The notes under the pieces were generated by a model. That model was not told where the DNA came from. It worked only from the letters and a program-made list of their open reading frames with translations, and searched no databases. Shown here in pieces: positions 21,258-30,858 of a stretch of DNA of 64,000 nt (position 1 is the stretch's first letter; each line of letters starts with the position of its first letter). The DNA is taken from contig JASISA010000027.1 of assembly GCA_031771865.1 (NCBI GenBank), positions 3,038,001-3,102,000 on the forward strand. The letters are read 5' to 3'. Made by a program: the position numbers and the translations under genes. The stretch is from Nothophaeocryptopus gaeumannii. Its lineage: Eukaryota > Ascomycota > Dothideomycetes > Mycosphaerellales > Mycosphaerellaceae.

Positions 21258-22669
21258 TCAATGTGCTTTCAGAATCTGGCCACCCTCGAACGTCTCGCCA
21301 GGCTCGAGCTTCTGCCAGCCATCGACCGCTCCAACCTCAACGCAGATCATCTTCTTGTAGCCGTCCTTGGGCTCGAAGTCTCCCATGCCCTTTGCCTTCT
21401 CGATCCAGGGATTCCACACTACGCTGTCTTCGAGGTTGTCGCGTACAACGTCCAAGCTTGGAGTGTTGTTCTCGACAATGGAAGTGGTGTCCTGTTTGAT
21501 CGATTTGTACTGAAGGAGATGGAGTGTCAGCCAAATCTTACGAAAGATTGGGGAATGGCTTACGACGCGATCCACTTCGCCGGTGATGGAGAGGCCTGGA
21601 GATGACTGCTCGTGCTCGGTAGCATTGAGCACCTTGTCTACGTATCGCACACTGCCGAGACCGTTGACCTGAGTCTTGGAAATGTCCTATTTCCCGTCAA
21701 TATTCTGTTCATGTATATCAGGCTTACGTGAATGCGAGCTTACGGCGACTGCGAAGTACCTAGGAGTGACCAGTGTTAGCGATGCATCCCAAATGACATA
21801 GGTTCTTGGGGGGACCTCACGAGTGCAGCAGCATCTGGAATTCAAGGCTCTCCTTGCCCTCGTTTCTCACATGAAGCATGGTCTGCAAACTGTCCTTGCC
21901 CAACGTGACTGACTGTCCACATGTCAGCGTTTGGAACGGCGCATGGCTCATCTCGCGGACGAGCGATATCCTTCCCACTTACGTATACGAGTCCGAAGCT
22001 ATACGGCCACGCCTTCTTCGCCTCTTGGCTCAAGTTGTTGGATGACAAGCCAAAATCGACCTTCACGCTGTCGTCGCCGCCTTTCTCCATCTTGCCAGAC
22101 TCCGAAGAGGACTTGCCCAGGTATTCCCATCGTGAGTTGCGGGCGAAGCCATGCTGGGGGAGAGCGCCGGTAGCATGGTCTTTTGGCGGCGGTCCGAAGA
22201 CTGGAAAGCAAACAGGAATGCCTCCTCGCACGGGCTTGCTGCCGTCCAACTTCGCCGCCGAACTGAGCCAGAGCCGCTCCTTGCCTGAGATTGAGGGCAC
22301 ACAGGTCAGATATGACAGCCCAAGTGAGGTTACGAGTGAGGATATGTACCATTGCTCTTCCAACTGATCACAGTGGCTCCATACAGCAGCACCTCGACTG
22401 ATTCGCCCGTTGGCAGGGTGGCCGTCACCTTACCGCCCTCTTCATACACGCTGGGCTGCGGACCTGTGGTTGAGGGTGATTTGATCGCCGAAGGTTTGTT
22501 TGGGCGCTCTGGGAGTTCACGCGTTTAGCTTCCGAGCTCCCCTCACTGGTGCGGGTACAGGTCTATTGTGACGGCTGGAGGAGGTGTAGGTGCGGGACGG
22601 ATGGACGGATGAGTAAATAAACACACGTAGATGGATGCGTTGGAGGAGGAGTGTGCGGCTCGTACCCAT
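21258..22669 (-). CDS. Glucose-6-phosphate 1-epimerase (YMR099C-like)
   Basis: Galactose-mutarotase-fold enzyme interconverting the anomers of hexose 6-phosphate in the cytosol. Minus-strand model: 22669..22666, 22508..22350, 22284..21983, 21912..21821, 21759..21744, 21686..21564, 21509..21258; 315 aa, all introns GT..AG, frame closed. Exon 1 supplies only ATGG, giving MERPNKPSAIK, which fits the conserved N-terminus of fungal homologues. Signatures include YGATVISWKSNGKERLWLSS, VRGGIPVCFPVFGPP, LPQHGFARNSRW (with the catalytic His), VTLGKDSLQT and VVWNPWIEKAKGMGDF. Exon 5 is 16 nt. The weakest part of the model is the 4-nt first exon. Confidence 0.82.
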
Positions 22670-23186
22670 GTTCGTCTATTCGAGTTTCTCAACTTCGTCC
22701 TGCGTCTGAGCTTGTGTGGTCGCGTTAAGGTGGTTATTAAAGTGCCCTCCTGAGCAGGTACTAGAAGGTACTATGGGCTTCAAGGTGGGTTAGGTTGGCT
22801 GGTTGTTGTTTTGACGGAACGTGGGGCTTCACGGGCAGCATTGAAACGCTCGAGGGCAGGATGACGTTAGTCTCAGCACCCCAGCCCGTCTTGGCGGCTT
22901 CGCCGGGACGTGCCAGACGACCGTGCACGGGCTAAGAGCTGATACTAGGATGACGTGGCACTAACTTTGCTTGGCGTTGTTGCACAGTTTCGGAATGAAC
23001 ACACTCAGAACACACTCACTCACTGACTCACTCAGAGCACTTCACAATACTTGGAGATAATGCCGGATATATAGCTGTCATCTGAGGCAACCACGTCCGC
23101 GCGCGAACATTGCCTGCACCCTTGTCTCCTATGAAGCCGCCAAAGCAATTCGTCACAGACATCCAGGATACATGCAATGTCCCATA
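22670..23186. other. Intergenic, epimerase 5' region and RIF1 3' region
   Basis: No gene. A CACTCA-type simple repeat (about 22999-23036) contains one TGACTCA (23024-23030), a match to the Gcn4/CPC1 site. It lies 355 bp upstream of the epimerase start, but the match may simply reflect the repeat. Confidence 0.4.
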
Positions 23187-26100
23187 TCAATCGCTGGCCT
23201 CACCGCGTTTTCCAGCCTCGTGGATCTCTTTGCGAATATCGTACAGCATATCGTCAAACTCGCGTTCGGCCTCTCGCGAGCCGAGTATCATGCTTCGACA
23301 GTCTGCTAAGATACCACGTAGCCGATTGAGAATGCTCTTGGGCTCTGCGATCCGCCGATTCTGCTCGACGGTTGGATTTTCCTCCTCCACGTGTCTGCTC
23401 GGGACGGCACTGTTACCTTCTGTTTCCCCGCTTTCATCGATGTGCTCGATGTTGCCTTGCGAAACAGAACCTTCGATGATTGAGTCGGCATCCGCGGCCT
23501 GCGCGCTACTACGAGACGAGCGCCTGCCGTCGGTGACCTCCTTGATGCCACGCTTCCCAGATTGGTCTTCGCGGAGCTTCGGTATCTTCGTTGGCGCGGG
23601 AGAAGCTTCGGCGACGATGCTTACATGCTGGGAGTCATTGCTTCCCACGCTCATTGCAGATGCTCGCCGCTTCAGTGGTCTGCCTGGCGCTGCAGGTGCC
23701 TTTTGAGACTCCTGCGACTGCGATTTTCTGGGGCGCCCGCGCTTACGCTTAGGCGGCAATTCAGGTACGACAAGCGGCTCACCGATGGAATCTGTGTGCC
23801 GAGTCTGCCCAACCGTCTCATTCCTCTCAGCCTGGGCTTGGTTTTGTCGGCCATCCGGCGAGCTCGCGGGAGAAGATACTGTACGGGGCGCCACTACAAT
23901 TTCGTCTTCGATATCTTCTTCTGCAGATACGCCCTGACCAAATAACTTCGATACGAACTTGTTGAGTGGCGACTGGGTTTGCTTTTTCCGTGACGTGAAA
24001 GCGGCCTTGGATGTGCGTTTGCGTTTCTTCGAGGAGCGAGATGACTTGGATTCATCACCATCGGCGTCCGAGGGCGTCACCAGCGAGTCCTCCATTTGCT
24101 CGGTAAACAAGTCTCCAGACCGAGATGGAGTTCCGGGGGCAGCATCTGTCTTCGGGTCATCCTTGCCGAGGTGTAGGGTTGGATCTATGGACTCAGGGTG
24201 TCTCTCTCTAACAGTAACGGGTGCGGCATCCACAGCCTGAGCAGCTTCGCGTTGAATTTGTTCCGCTGGTAGATTGGTATCCGACGGCAGATCTGAACTG
24301 ATCGCAGCCCCTCGCTCTGATTCCAGGTCCGCGTGCCTAGCAGGCGGGTTCAGATCCCCAGTTGCGGTTTCACAGACTGCCTCGTTGATGTCTAAGCTTG
24401 CATGTATAGGCTCGCCCGGCGGGGTTCGGTGTTCATTCGCATTTTCATCGTCGTGCCTTGGAGGCGATGATGGTGGCTCAAAATCTGTTTCAGCTGCATC
24501 ATCGCTGTCATGAGCAAGGTTGTCTGCTGCAGGCCAACCAGCGTTCGCACGTGGAGTTGGCGACGAGGGTATGTCATCACTCATCGGAATCCCTTCTGTT
24601 GCCAGTGTCGGGACATAGCCGTCCTCTGGCGGCGCCGCATCGGATGTAAAGTCCAGCTTCTTCGACACATTCATGGGCCTCGCTTTCGGTATTGCCATCC
24701 GACTAAATGCAAGCTCTGGGAACACCTGGGCATCATCATTCTGGCGCGCCGATACTTCCTTCTGGTGTTCTGTGAGGAACTGCGACTCTAATATAGGCGA
24801 CTCTTGGCTCATTGGCTCGATTGGAGCGAAAATCATCTGCGAGTCGTTGTGTCGACGCTTAGCTTGTCGCCCCAACTCCTTGGAGATGGTGCCGGCCACA
24901 GCTTCAGCCTCGTGAGGAAGCCCTTGTTGAGCTAGATGCTGCCTGATTAAGAAGTTGCCTGGCGGTGGCTTCCACACCATGTTCGTGTGGGCTCCCCGTG
25001 GGTTTCTCACAGCTGAACGACGGTCCACAATACTGCACTGGGAGTCTTCCGCGCGAACTTTAGCGATCGCATCATCGCTCATAGAGGGTCCGAGCCCGGG
25101 CAGCATAAGCTCTGTTTCCGTTCGAAGAGCCCGGAGGATGGGCAGAAGTTCCGACGGGTAGTGGAGCTTGGGTTGCACTCCGAAAGTCGAATTCCAGAAG
25201 CTGATAGTGCGGTTGACGACCGAGTTGCTCGAGCTTGAAAATGCTGCAGCAAAAAGAGGCCCCAGAGACTCCAAAAGATGGCCATCTTTCTGAGAACAGC
25301 TTTGATCGATGAGGACTACAAGTCCTGACCAAAGAAGCCCCAAGCGATCTCGGATAGACTCCCGCTCTTTGTTATGTGTAGTCAGAGAGTCACGGTCGCG
25401 GAGCCGACCACGATCATCTTGAAGCCAATGTGCCAGACCAGGCTGCAGTTTGCGCAGGGCGGATACGAGTGTTCCATAGGGGCAACGTTGCAGAAATGCA
25501 AGCATTGTGGAGAATAGCTCTGCAACTCTGTCGATGGCTGGGGGATGCGCATAGCACCGCTCCAGAGTGGTGTTGAGGAAGACGTAAAGGTGTTCAAACG
25601 GGTCAAATGTGTGCACCTTTGGCAGCTCGAGGCTGTAAGGCGAAAGAGCTTTTCGGCTCGAGTCAAGCTCAGAACGTGTTTTGGGCCACGCACCATTCGC
25701 CATCAGGACGTTGGCTATTTGGACGAGTGTTGTCACAGCTGTGTCGTTGGGTGCTTGGTAGACGCCCTTTGCCAGAGGCTCCATTACTGCCAACACAACG
25801 CCTCCGTTACCAGCAGCCTGCCTAGCAGACTCGCACATGACAAGATGAAGGCCTCGAAATTTGGCCATGCGTTCAGAAGATTCTGGATATCGAAGCACAT
25901 GTAGAAGAATGCTCAAAGCCTCGCCAAGTGCCAAACCCATCGCTGTGGAATCACGTTGCGCAGACACAGACACTTGTGCGTGCAACACGGCCATGGCTTG
26001 ATCAGCGATGGCAGTCCAGACCTCTCCTGACACATCGACGTAACTGGTTGACTGAGAGCTCTTGCAAAAGTCTAGCGCCCGCTGGAGCAAGCGTAAGATT

Positions 26101-28451
26101 GCCAAGGGAGATCCCTTTGCGGGTGCTAGAAGTCGAACGAGCCAAGTCATGGCGTCTCGACAGGCGTCAGGGGCGTTGAGTGCTATGGGAGGCGCGTAGT
26201 GAAGCGAAAGCAAGAAAACAAAAGGCGGATGTGTCGATGAAGGGTGTTTCGAGGCGCGATGGGACGGAGTTGGTGCAGCCTCTACATCCTCCGTACCGGA
26301 CCTGGTGAGAATGTCCTCAACGAAGGGTGTGCTGCCCAAAGCATCCACGGTGAGTTCCAGAAGCACCTTAAATCGATCGATCCACAGACCAGTGTCAGCA
26401 TCCCCGGGGGGGCTTGATGGTGCTGTCCAAATGCGGCGGAAAAGGTTCGTAAGGGAGGCGATGGCTTCCTTGAGTTCGTTGGTCGCTTTGACTTCTTGAG
26501 CACCGGCATCTGCCATTGCTCGCATGAGAAGTTGCCAAGTTCCATCTACTGCATTGTTCGCCTCACGTGCCTGCCACATACCAGCAAGCACCATAGGCTC
26601 AATTAGGCAGATAAATTTGTTCAACCTCGATCGCACCCATCTGGCGTCGAGTCTTGGAAGCTCTTCGGCCTTAATCGCATTGGGCTCGTTCGCAGCATTG
26701 GCGTTCCACGTGCCGTTGCTCTTGCTCAGAAGACCGTGCAGAATGCGACAAGCGTTATATCGTCCCTTGCTCCCGTGCTTTGACATGCTGCTCAAGATGG
26801 GGTCGACATACATATCCCAGGCGGCATCCAGTTCTCCATGGCTTAGACTTGGCCGCAGAGCATAGTGCAAGAGATTGTAATAGCTGTCCATGGCCAATTG
26901 ACGCATTTGTTGAGATGTCTTGTCGCTGCCCCGTTTTTCAAGTCCGGCCTGAATGGGCACTTTGAGCAGAGATCTCGTCATGTCGTTTGTAGAAGAATCA
27001 GGCATCACTGTAAACACCAGCTTGTTCCAAGCAATGTTCGCCGGCCGCTTGACTTCAATGTTGGCTGAGTTGAGACACTTTTGAAGGGTCAGAAGCCAGT
27101 TTCTGAATTTAGGCCATTTTTGAACAGGAAGGCGCTTGTTTCGAAAACAGAGGACGACCGCGATCCATATTTCTGGGACAAGAGATGCTCGCGTCTGATC
27201 GGCCGTCATCTGATTGAGTTGCATGTTGATGTAATCGCCATACAGATTCCCGTCCTCTGTCGCTTTCTCAAACAGATCATGGATAGCCTTGCCAATCTGA
27301 TGGTGATGACCGAGAACTAGGCCAATGTGTGCACATGTTTCCATGGCACGGATCTGAATGTCTTTTACGCTGCTCAGCATGCCGTGGAAAACATGTTCAA
27401 TACATTCGCGCATTCGGTTCAACATCAGAGATGGCGCTTGGTCAACAAGGCGATGATAGATGATTAAGCGGGCCGCAGTCATACTGTTGCGATCTTCAAT
27501 GGACTTGAGCACGTTGAGCAGCCTCTCTGCTCTGGCCGAAGTCATTACGTGCGATTTGAATCGTTGTACGCAGAGCAGTTGCAAATGGCTTTTGACAACG
27601 CTTTTGGGCATTTCCGTCTGCTCCAGTACGTACAGCGAACGATCAATCAACAAGGCCTTGAAATCGCTGTCGAACGAGTCCCTGGTGCTCGGGCTGAAAA
27701 GGATAGCAGTTGTCAGCTGTAGGGCTTGGGTGATGATGTTGGAATCCGGACGGCCATTTGAGTCCTTAGCAGCAATGTCCCGCGCCAGAAATTGCGTCAG
27801 TATTTCGATCTTGTCGAGGATTGTCTCGGGATCGGCGATCTCGTAGGCCTTGAGCGAGCCATTGATTGCCAGATATGCGTCACGACGGGCGTCCCGTGAG
27901 TCGCTACCTAGCTGTTGGACGACGGACTGTAGCATTCTCTTGAAGCTACCGGGCTCCTGGGGTGAGAAGTAGCTCAGTTTGCTCTCGAAGTCCTCTGGAG
28001 TCTCCGGCATACGCTGTTGAGCGGGCTTCAAAATGGACTTGAGAGGTTTCGACGCAGTCGCAGGAGCAACCGCCTTCGGCATCAGTGCCGCAGAGGGCGA
28101 GCCGCATTGCCCGAGGTGTGAGATTTTGTGGTATGTCGGGAACGGAGAGAAATCGACTCGTTTGATGGCGGTCGAGTCTCGCGGCTGTACGGGTATGGGC
28201 GAGCGCGGCGGCGGCGTGTCGATTATGCCAGCAGACGCCCGCTGCGCTGTCGTCTTCGGGTCCGTTGGCACTGCTGTCTCCTGTGCGGGCTCTTCATGGC
28301 CCTCGTCGAGGAAGCGGAGCGCATTCTCTATGTCCTTGGAGACGTCGCGAGGCGGAGTCGGCGGGCGGGCGGACATGCTGGCAAACAGCGACGTGGTCGA
28401 CGGCGACGGCGAGCCCATTGAGGCGGCCGGAAGAACAGACCCGCCGCACAC
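23187..28451 (-). CDS. RIF1: Telomere and replication-timing regulator Rif1
   Basis: Large HEAT-repeat chromatin protein that recruits protein phosphatase 1 to control origin firing and telomere length. Single exon, 1754 aa from the first ATG (28451; alternative starts at residues 12 or 26). The N-terminus is disordered and carries two PP1-docking motifs: RVDF (residues 98-101, RVxF type) and SILK (139-142). The Rif1 N-terminal alpha-helical domain starts at about residue 150 (FESKLSYFSPQEPGSFKRML) and continues to about 1000. The C-terminal third is acidic and Ser/Pro-rich, with an AT-hook KRGRPRK and a final helical segment (LRGILADCRSMILGSREAER). Promoter motifs are listed separately. Confidence 0.88.
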   Translation of the reverse strand: MCGGSVLPAASMGSPSPSTTSLFASMSARPPTPPRDVSKDIENALRFLDEGHEEPAQETAVPTDPKTTAQRASAGIIDTPPPRSPIPVQPRDSTAIKRVDFSPFPTYHKISHLGQCGSPSAALMPKAVAPATASKPLKSILKPAQQRMPETPEDFESKLSYFSPQEPGSFKRMLQSVVQQLGSDSRDARRDAYLAINGSLKAYEIADPETILDKIEILTQFLARDIAAKDSNGRPDSNIITQALQLTTAILFSPSTRDSFDSDFKALLIDRSLYVLEQTEMPKSVVKSHLQLLCVQRFKSHVMTSARAERLLNVLKSIEDRNSMTAARLIIYHRLVDQAPSLMLNRMRECIEHVFHGMLSSVKDIQIRAMETCAHIGLVLGHHHQIGKAIHDLFEKATEDGNLYGDYINMQLNQMTADQTRASLVPEIWIAVVLCFRNKRLPVQKWPKFRNWLLTLQKCLNSANIEVKRPANIAWNKLVFTVMPDSSTNDMTRSLLKVPIQAGLEKRGSDKTSQQMRQLAMDSYYNLLHYALRPSLSHGELDAAWDMYVDPILSSMSKHGSKGRYNACRILHGLLSKSNGTWNANAANEPNAIKAEELPRLDARWVRSRLNKFICLIEPMVLAGMWQAREANNAVDGTWQLLMRAMADAGAQEVKATNELKEAIASLTNLFRRIWTAPSSPPGDADTGLWIDRFKVLLELTVDALGSTPFVEDILTRSGTEDVEAAPTPSHRASKHPSSTHPPFVFLLSLHYAPPIALNAPDACRDAMTWLVRLLAPAKGSPLAILRLLQRALDFCKSSQSTSYVDVSGEVWTAIADQAMAVLHAQVSVSAQRDSTAMGLALGEALSILLHVLRYPESSERMAKFRGLHLVMCESARQAAGNGGVVLAVMEPLAKGVYQAPNDTAVTTLVQIANVLMANGAWPKTRSELDSSRKALSPYSLELPKVHTFDPFEHLYVFLNTTLERCYAHPPAIDRVAELFSTMLAFLQRCPYGTLVSALRKLQPGLAHWLQDDRGRLRDRDSLTTHNKERESIRDRLGLLWSGLVVLIDQSCSQKDGHLLESLGPLFAAAFSSSSNSVVNRTISFWNSTFGVQPKLHYPSELLPILRALRTETELMLPGLGPSMSDDAIAKVRAEDSQCSIVDRRSAVRNPRGAHTNMVWKPPPGNFLIRQHLAQQGLPHEAEAVAGTISKELGRQAKRRHNDSQMIFAPIEPMSQESPILESQFLTEHQKEVSARQNDDAQVFPELAFSRMAIPKARPMNVSKKLDFTSDAAPPEDGYVPTLATEGIPMSDDIPSSPTPRANAGWPAADNLAHDSDDAAETDFEPPSSPPRHDDENANEHRTPPGEPIHASLDINEAVCETATGDLNPPARHADLESERGAAISSDLPSDTNLPAEQIQREAAQAVDAAPVTVRERHPESIDPTLHLGKDDPKTDAAPGTPSRSGDLFTEQMEDSLVTPSDADGDESKSSRSSKKRKRTSKAAFTSRKKQTQSPLNKFVSKLFGQGVSAEEDIEDEIVVAPRTVSSPASSPDGRQNQAQAERNETVGQTRHTDSIGEPLVVPELPPKRKRGRPRKSQSQESQKAPAAPGRPLKRRASAMSVGSNDSQHVSIVAEASPAPTKIPKLREDQSGKRGIKEVTDGRRSSRSSAQAADADSIIEGSVSQGNIEHIDESGETEGNSAVPSRHVEEENPTVEQNRRIAEPKSILNRLRGILADCRSMILGSREAEREFDDMLYDIRKEIHEAGKRGEASD

Positions 28452-28847
28452 AGTGTACGCACGGGGCAGTGGCGATTCCGACGGTCAAATTGCTGTCATC
28501 GAAGTGTGAGGTACGAATGTGCAGTGGAATAGTACTCAAGAGAGAGAACTCGGAGAGAGGCATGCTGCTACGGTTGAGGTGAGGTGTGAATGGAATCACG
28601 CGTCGGACGTCGGACGCCGGACGCGACCGCGTACCTCACGCGTGAGTGGGTGGGGGGGTGGGCTTACTAATCGCCGTCAATGAATAATTCATTAACACCC
28701 CGTTGATCTAACCCCGCACAATACGGTTGTGCTTGCACGTGCCTGCATCAGTATGTATCACCCACTTTACCTGATGCTGTTACTACTACGACATGCACTG
28801 GGCCGTCGACACCTCATAATAACCGCAATGCCACAGTCGACGCCGAG
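28452..28847. promoter_or_regulatory. Divergent promoter of RIF1 and RIC8
   Basis: This 396-bp interval is GC-rich near RIF1, where CGGACG-type units recur at about 28602-28626, and AT-rich near 28676-28695. Two ACGCGT elements face RIF1 and are listed as a separate feature. Confidence 0.5.
28598..28646. promoter_or_regulatory. Paired MCB-like ACGCGT elements upstream of RIF1
   Basis: ACGCGT occurs at 28598-28603 and 28638-28643, 147-192 bp upstream of the RIF1 start. The second lies in a perfect 12-bp palindrome, CTCACGCGTGAG (28635-28646). ACGCGT is the binding core of the MBF (Mbp1-type) G1/S factor in yeasts. Cell-cycle control of RIF1 is inferred. Confidence 0.45.
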
Positions 28848-30496
28848 ATGATGAACACGCGCCCGCCCAACTTCAGCTCTGCCAGCAGTGCCTCGGTGGA
28901 AGGTAAAGCAGCCAGTCTCCTATTGTGGCCCGGGCATGATGAAAGTCCAGGGCGCTGACGAGTCATCGCAAAACAGCCGGTATCGCGGAGCTCAATCGTC
29001 TACTCTCCGAGCTGGAGCAGAACCTACAAAGCCTCAAATTGACCCTGACCCGTGAGTGTTGTCGTCGCCGCACGTCGCCATCGTAAGCTCACATCTGCGC
29101 AGAACAAGAACAGACGCTTGGCCAGGTCAAAGTGTTGGGCAGGAGCGTTGACACCGCCGCACCCATATTCACCAAGCGCGTAAGTGTACACCGTCGTTTG
29201 ATGGCCCACGCATCCATTCAAGAGGGCTAATGTGGTCGGCATGGACAGGCTATCTCGATATTGTCCAAATATGGCCTTGATCAGTCCGCCTCTCTTGTTG
29301 CATCAAGAGAAACCCTTCGATGCCTGGCCAACGCTTTCCTGCTCAATGAGCCTTCACGGCAAATCTTCGTCGACCTTGGATACGGACCAAAGACCGCAGA
29401 GCGACTCAATGTCGACAATCGGGATGATGAATTCCTCGCCTCCAGAATACTGTTCTTTTTGACTTACAACACCAGGATTGATTTCAAAGTGCTCATGGAT
29501 CAGAACCAACTCGCGGACAGCATCAATCAGCACTTGACTCGACACGCTCGGAACTTCTCCAGGTCTGGAAGACGGAAGTCGGTGAACTCTCCTATGCAAG
29601 ATGCGGCCATGGTAGAAACGTTGAAGCTCTTATTCAACATCACCTATTACTATCCCGACGAGGTTCCCAGGTTCACGCCCGCCGTCGAACCTCTTGTTAA
29701 CATCATTCTTCATCATCCACTACCCAACCCGCCGCTACAGCCACCAATCACATATCTGCTGAACGCAATGTTGAACCTGGACCTCAAGGCCGCGGAGAAG
29801 AAGACTCCAATGGGCAGGGAAGCTAGGTCTAGTCCTTTGTTCCCATACTCCGATGCAGAGTCTGTGGTAGACCGCCTATGCAGCATATTTGACGCAGCTA
29901 TTCGTACGCAACCAGAGAAGGAGCTCGATCAAGCCGCGGCGCCTTTATGCACCCTGCTGAGGCGAATCTACGAGCTAGCAACACCGCAGATGAAGTCATT
30001 CGTGCGATGGCTGCTCCTTCCAAACAGCAACGATCGCAACAAGCCACTTGGTCACGGAGACACGCTATCTGCTCGTCTACTACGTCTCTCATGTTCGCCA
30101 AACCTCCCAACTCTGCGCTCAAACATATCAGGTCTCTTGTTTGAGCTCAGCGACAAAGACGCTAACAAATTCGTCAAGAATGTGGGCTACGGATTTGCCT
30201 CTGGCTTCCTCATGAGCCAGAACATCGAGATACCCTCAAACGCTCTGGAGGCAAGTAGTACAGACAGTAGTGAGGGAACCAAGTCCGGCGCCGACATCAA
30301 CCCTGTCACGGGTCAGAGATGGGCTGCGCAGGATCGCGACGCACCACAAGGCTCTGAGATGACTCAAGAGGAGAAAGAACGAGAAGCTGAGAGGCTGTTT
30401 GTGCTCTTTGAGCGTCTCAAGGCTACTGGCGTTGTGGATGTGAAAAACCCTGTCGAAGAAGCGATCAACCAGGGGAGATTCGAAGAATTAGATTGA
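28848..30496 (+). CDS. RIC8: Synembryn, G-alpha guanine nucleotide exchange factor RIC8
   Basis: Non-receptor GEF and chaperone of heterotrimeric G-alpha subunits, acting in cytosol and at the cell cortex. Model: 28848-28902, 28977-29051, 29103-29179, 29249-30496; 484 aa, introns GT..AG, frame closed. The armadillo-like synembryn domain shows LLSELEQNLQSLKLTL, ETLRCLANAFLLNEPSRQ, ASRILFFLTYNTRIDF, ETLKLLFNITYYYP and LLRLSCSPNLPTLRSNI. The C-terminus has INPVTGQRW, typical of fungal members, followed by an acidic helix. Two ATGs in tandem open the frame. An upstream ATG at 28828 is out of frame and meets a stop after seven codons. Confidence 0.9.
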
Positions 30497-30858
30497 GGCG
30501 GTGCAGCGGCGCTTTGTGCCATGAGTACTGGGAAATGCGACGTTGATACCGCTCTCGTCTAACTCGGATGCTACCTGCATCGCTCATCTACTCTGCTTTT
30601 CTTTCATTACCGTCCGGTAGCACGAGGACGTCGGCAAGTATTGATCACGCGAAGACGTGATTGCCGATTGATGACAGCTAATACGTACACGTCGAAGGCG
30701 GTTAAGTTGCTGGCCGACAAGCACTGTTTTCGACATTGCAAGCTAGATTCAACATATGACCATGCTCAAGGTCGACATCTAGCTGACTCGAGTGGTGCCG
30801 TCAGTTCAATGAACCTCCTTGAGTCAACATTTCCGGAAACGGCTCTTCTCGTCGCTCC
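30497..30858. other. Convergent intergenic region, RIC8 / SPO22
   Basis: 3' ends of two convergent genes. Nothing else was recognised. Confidence 0.5.
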
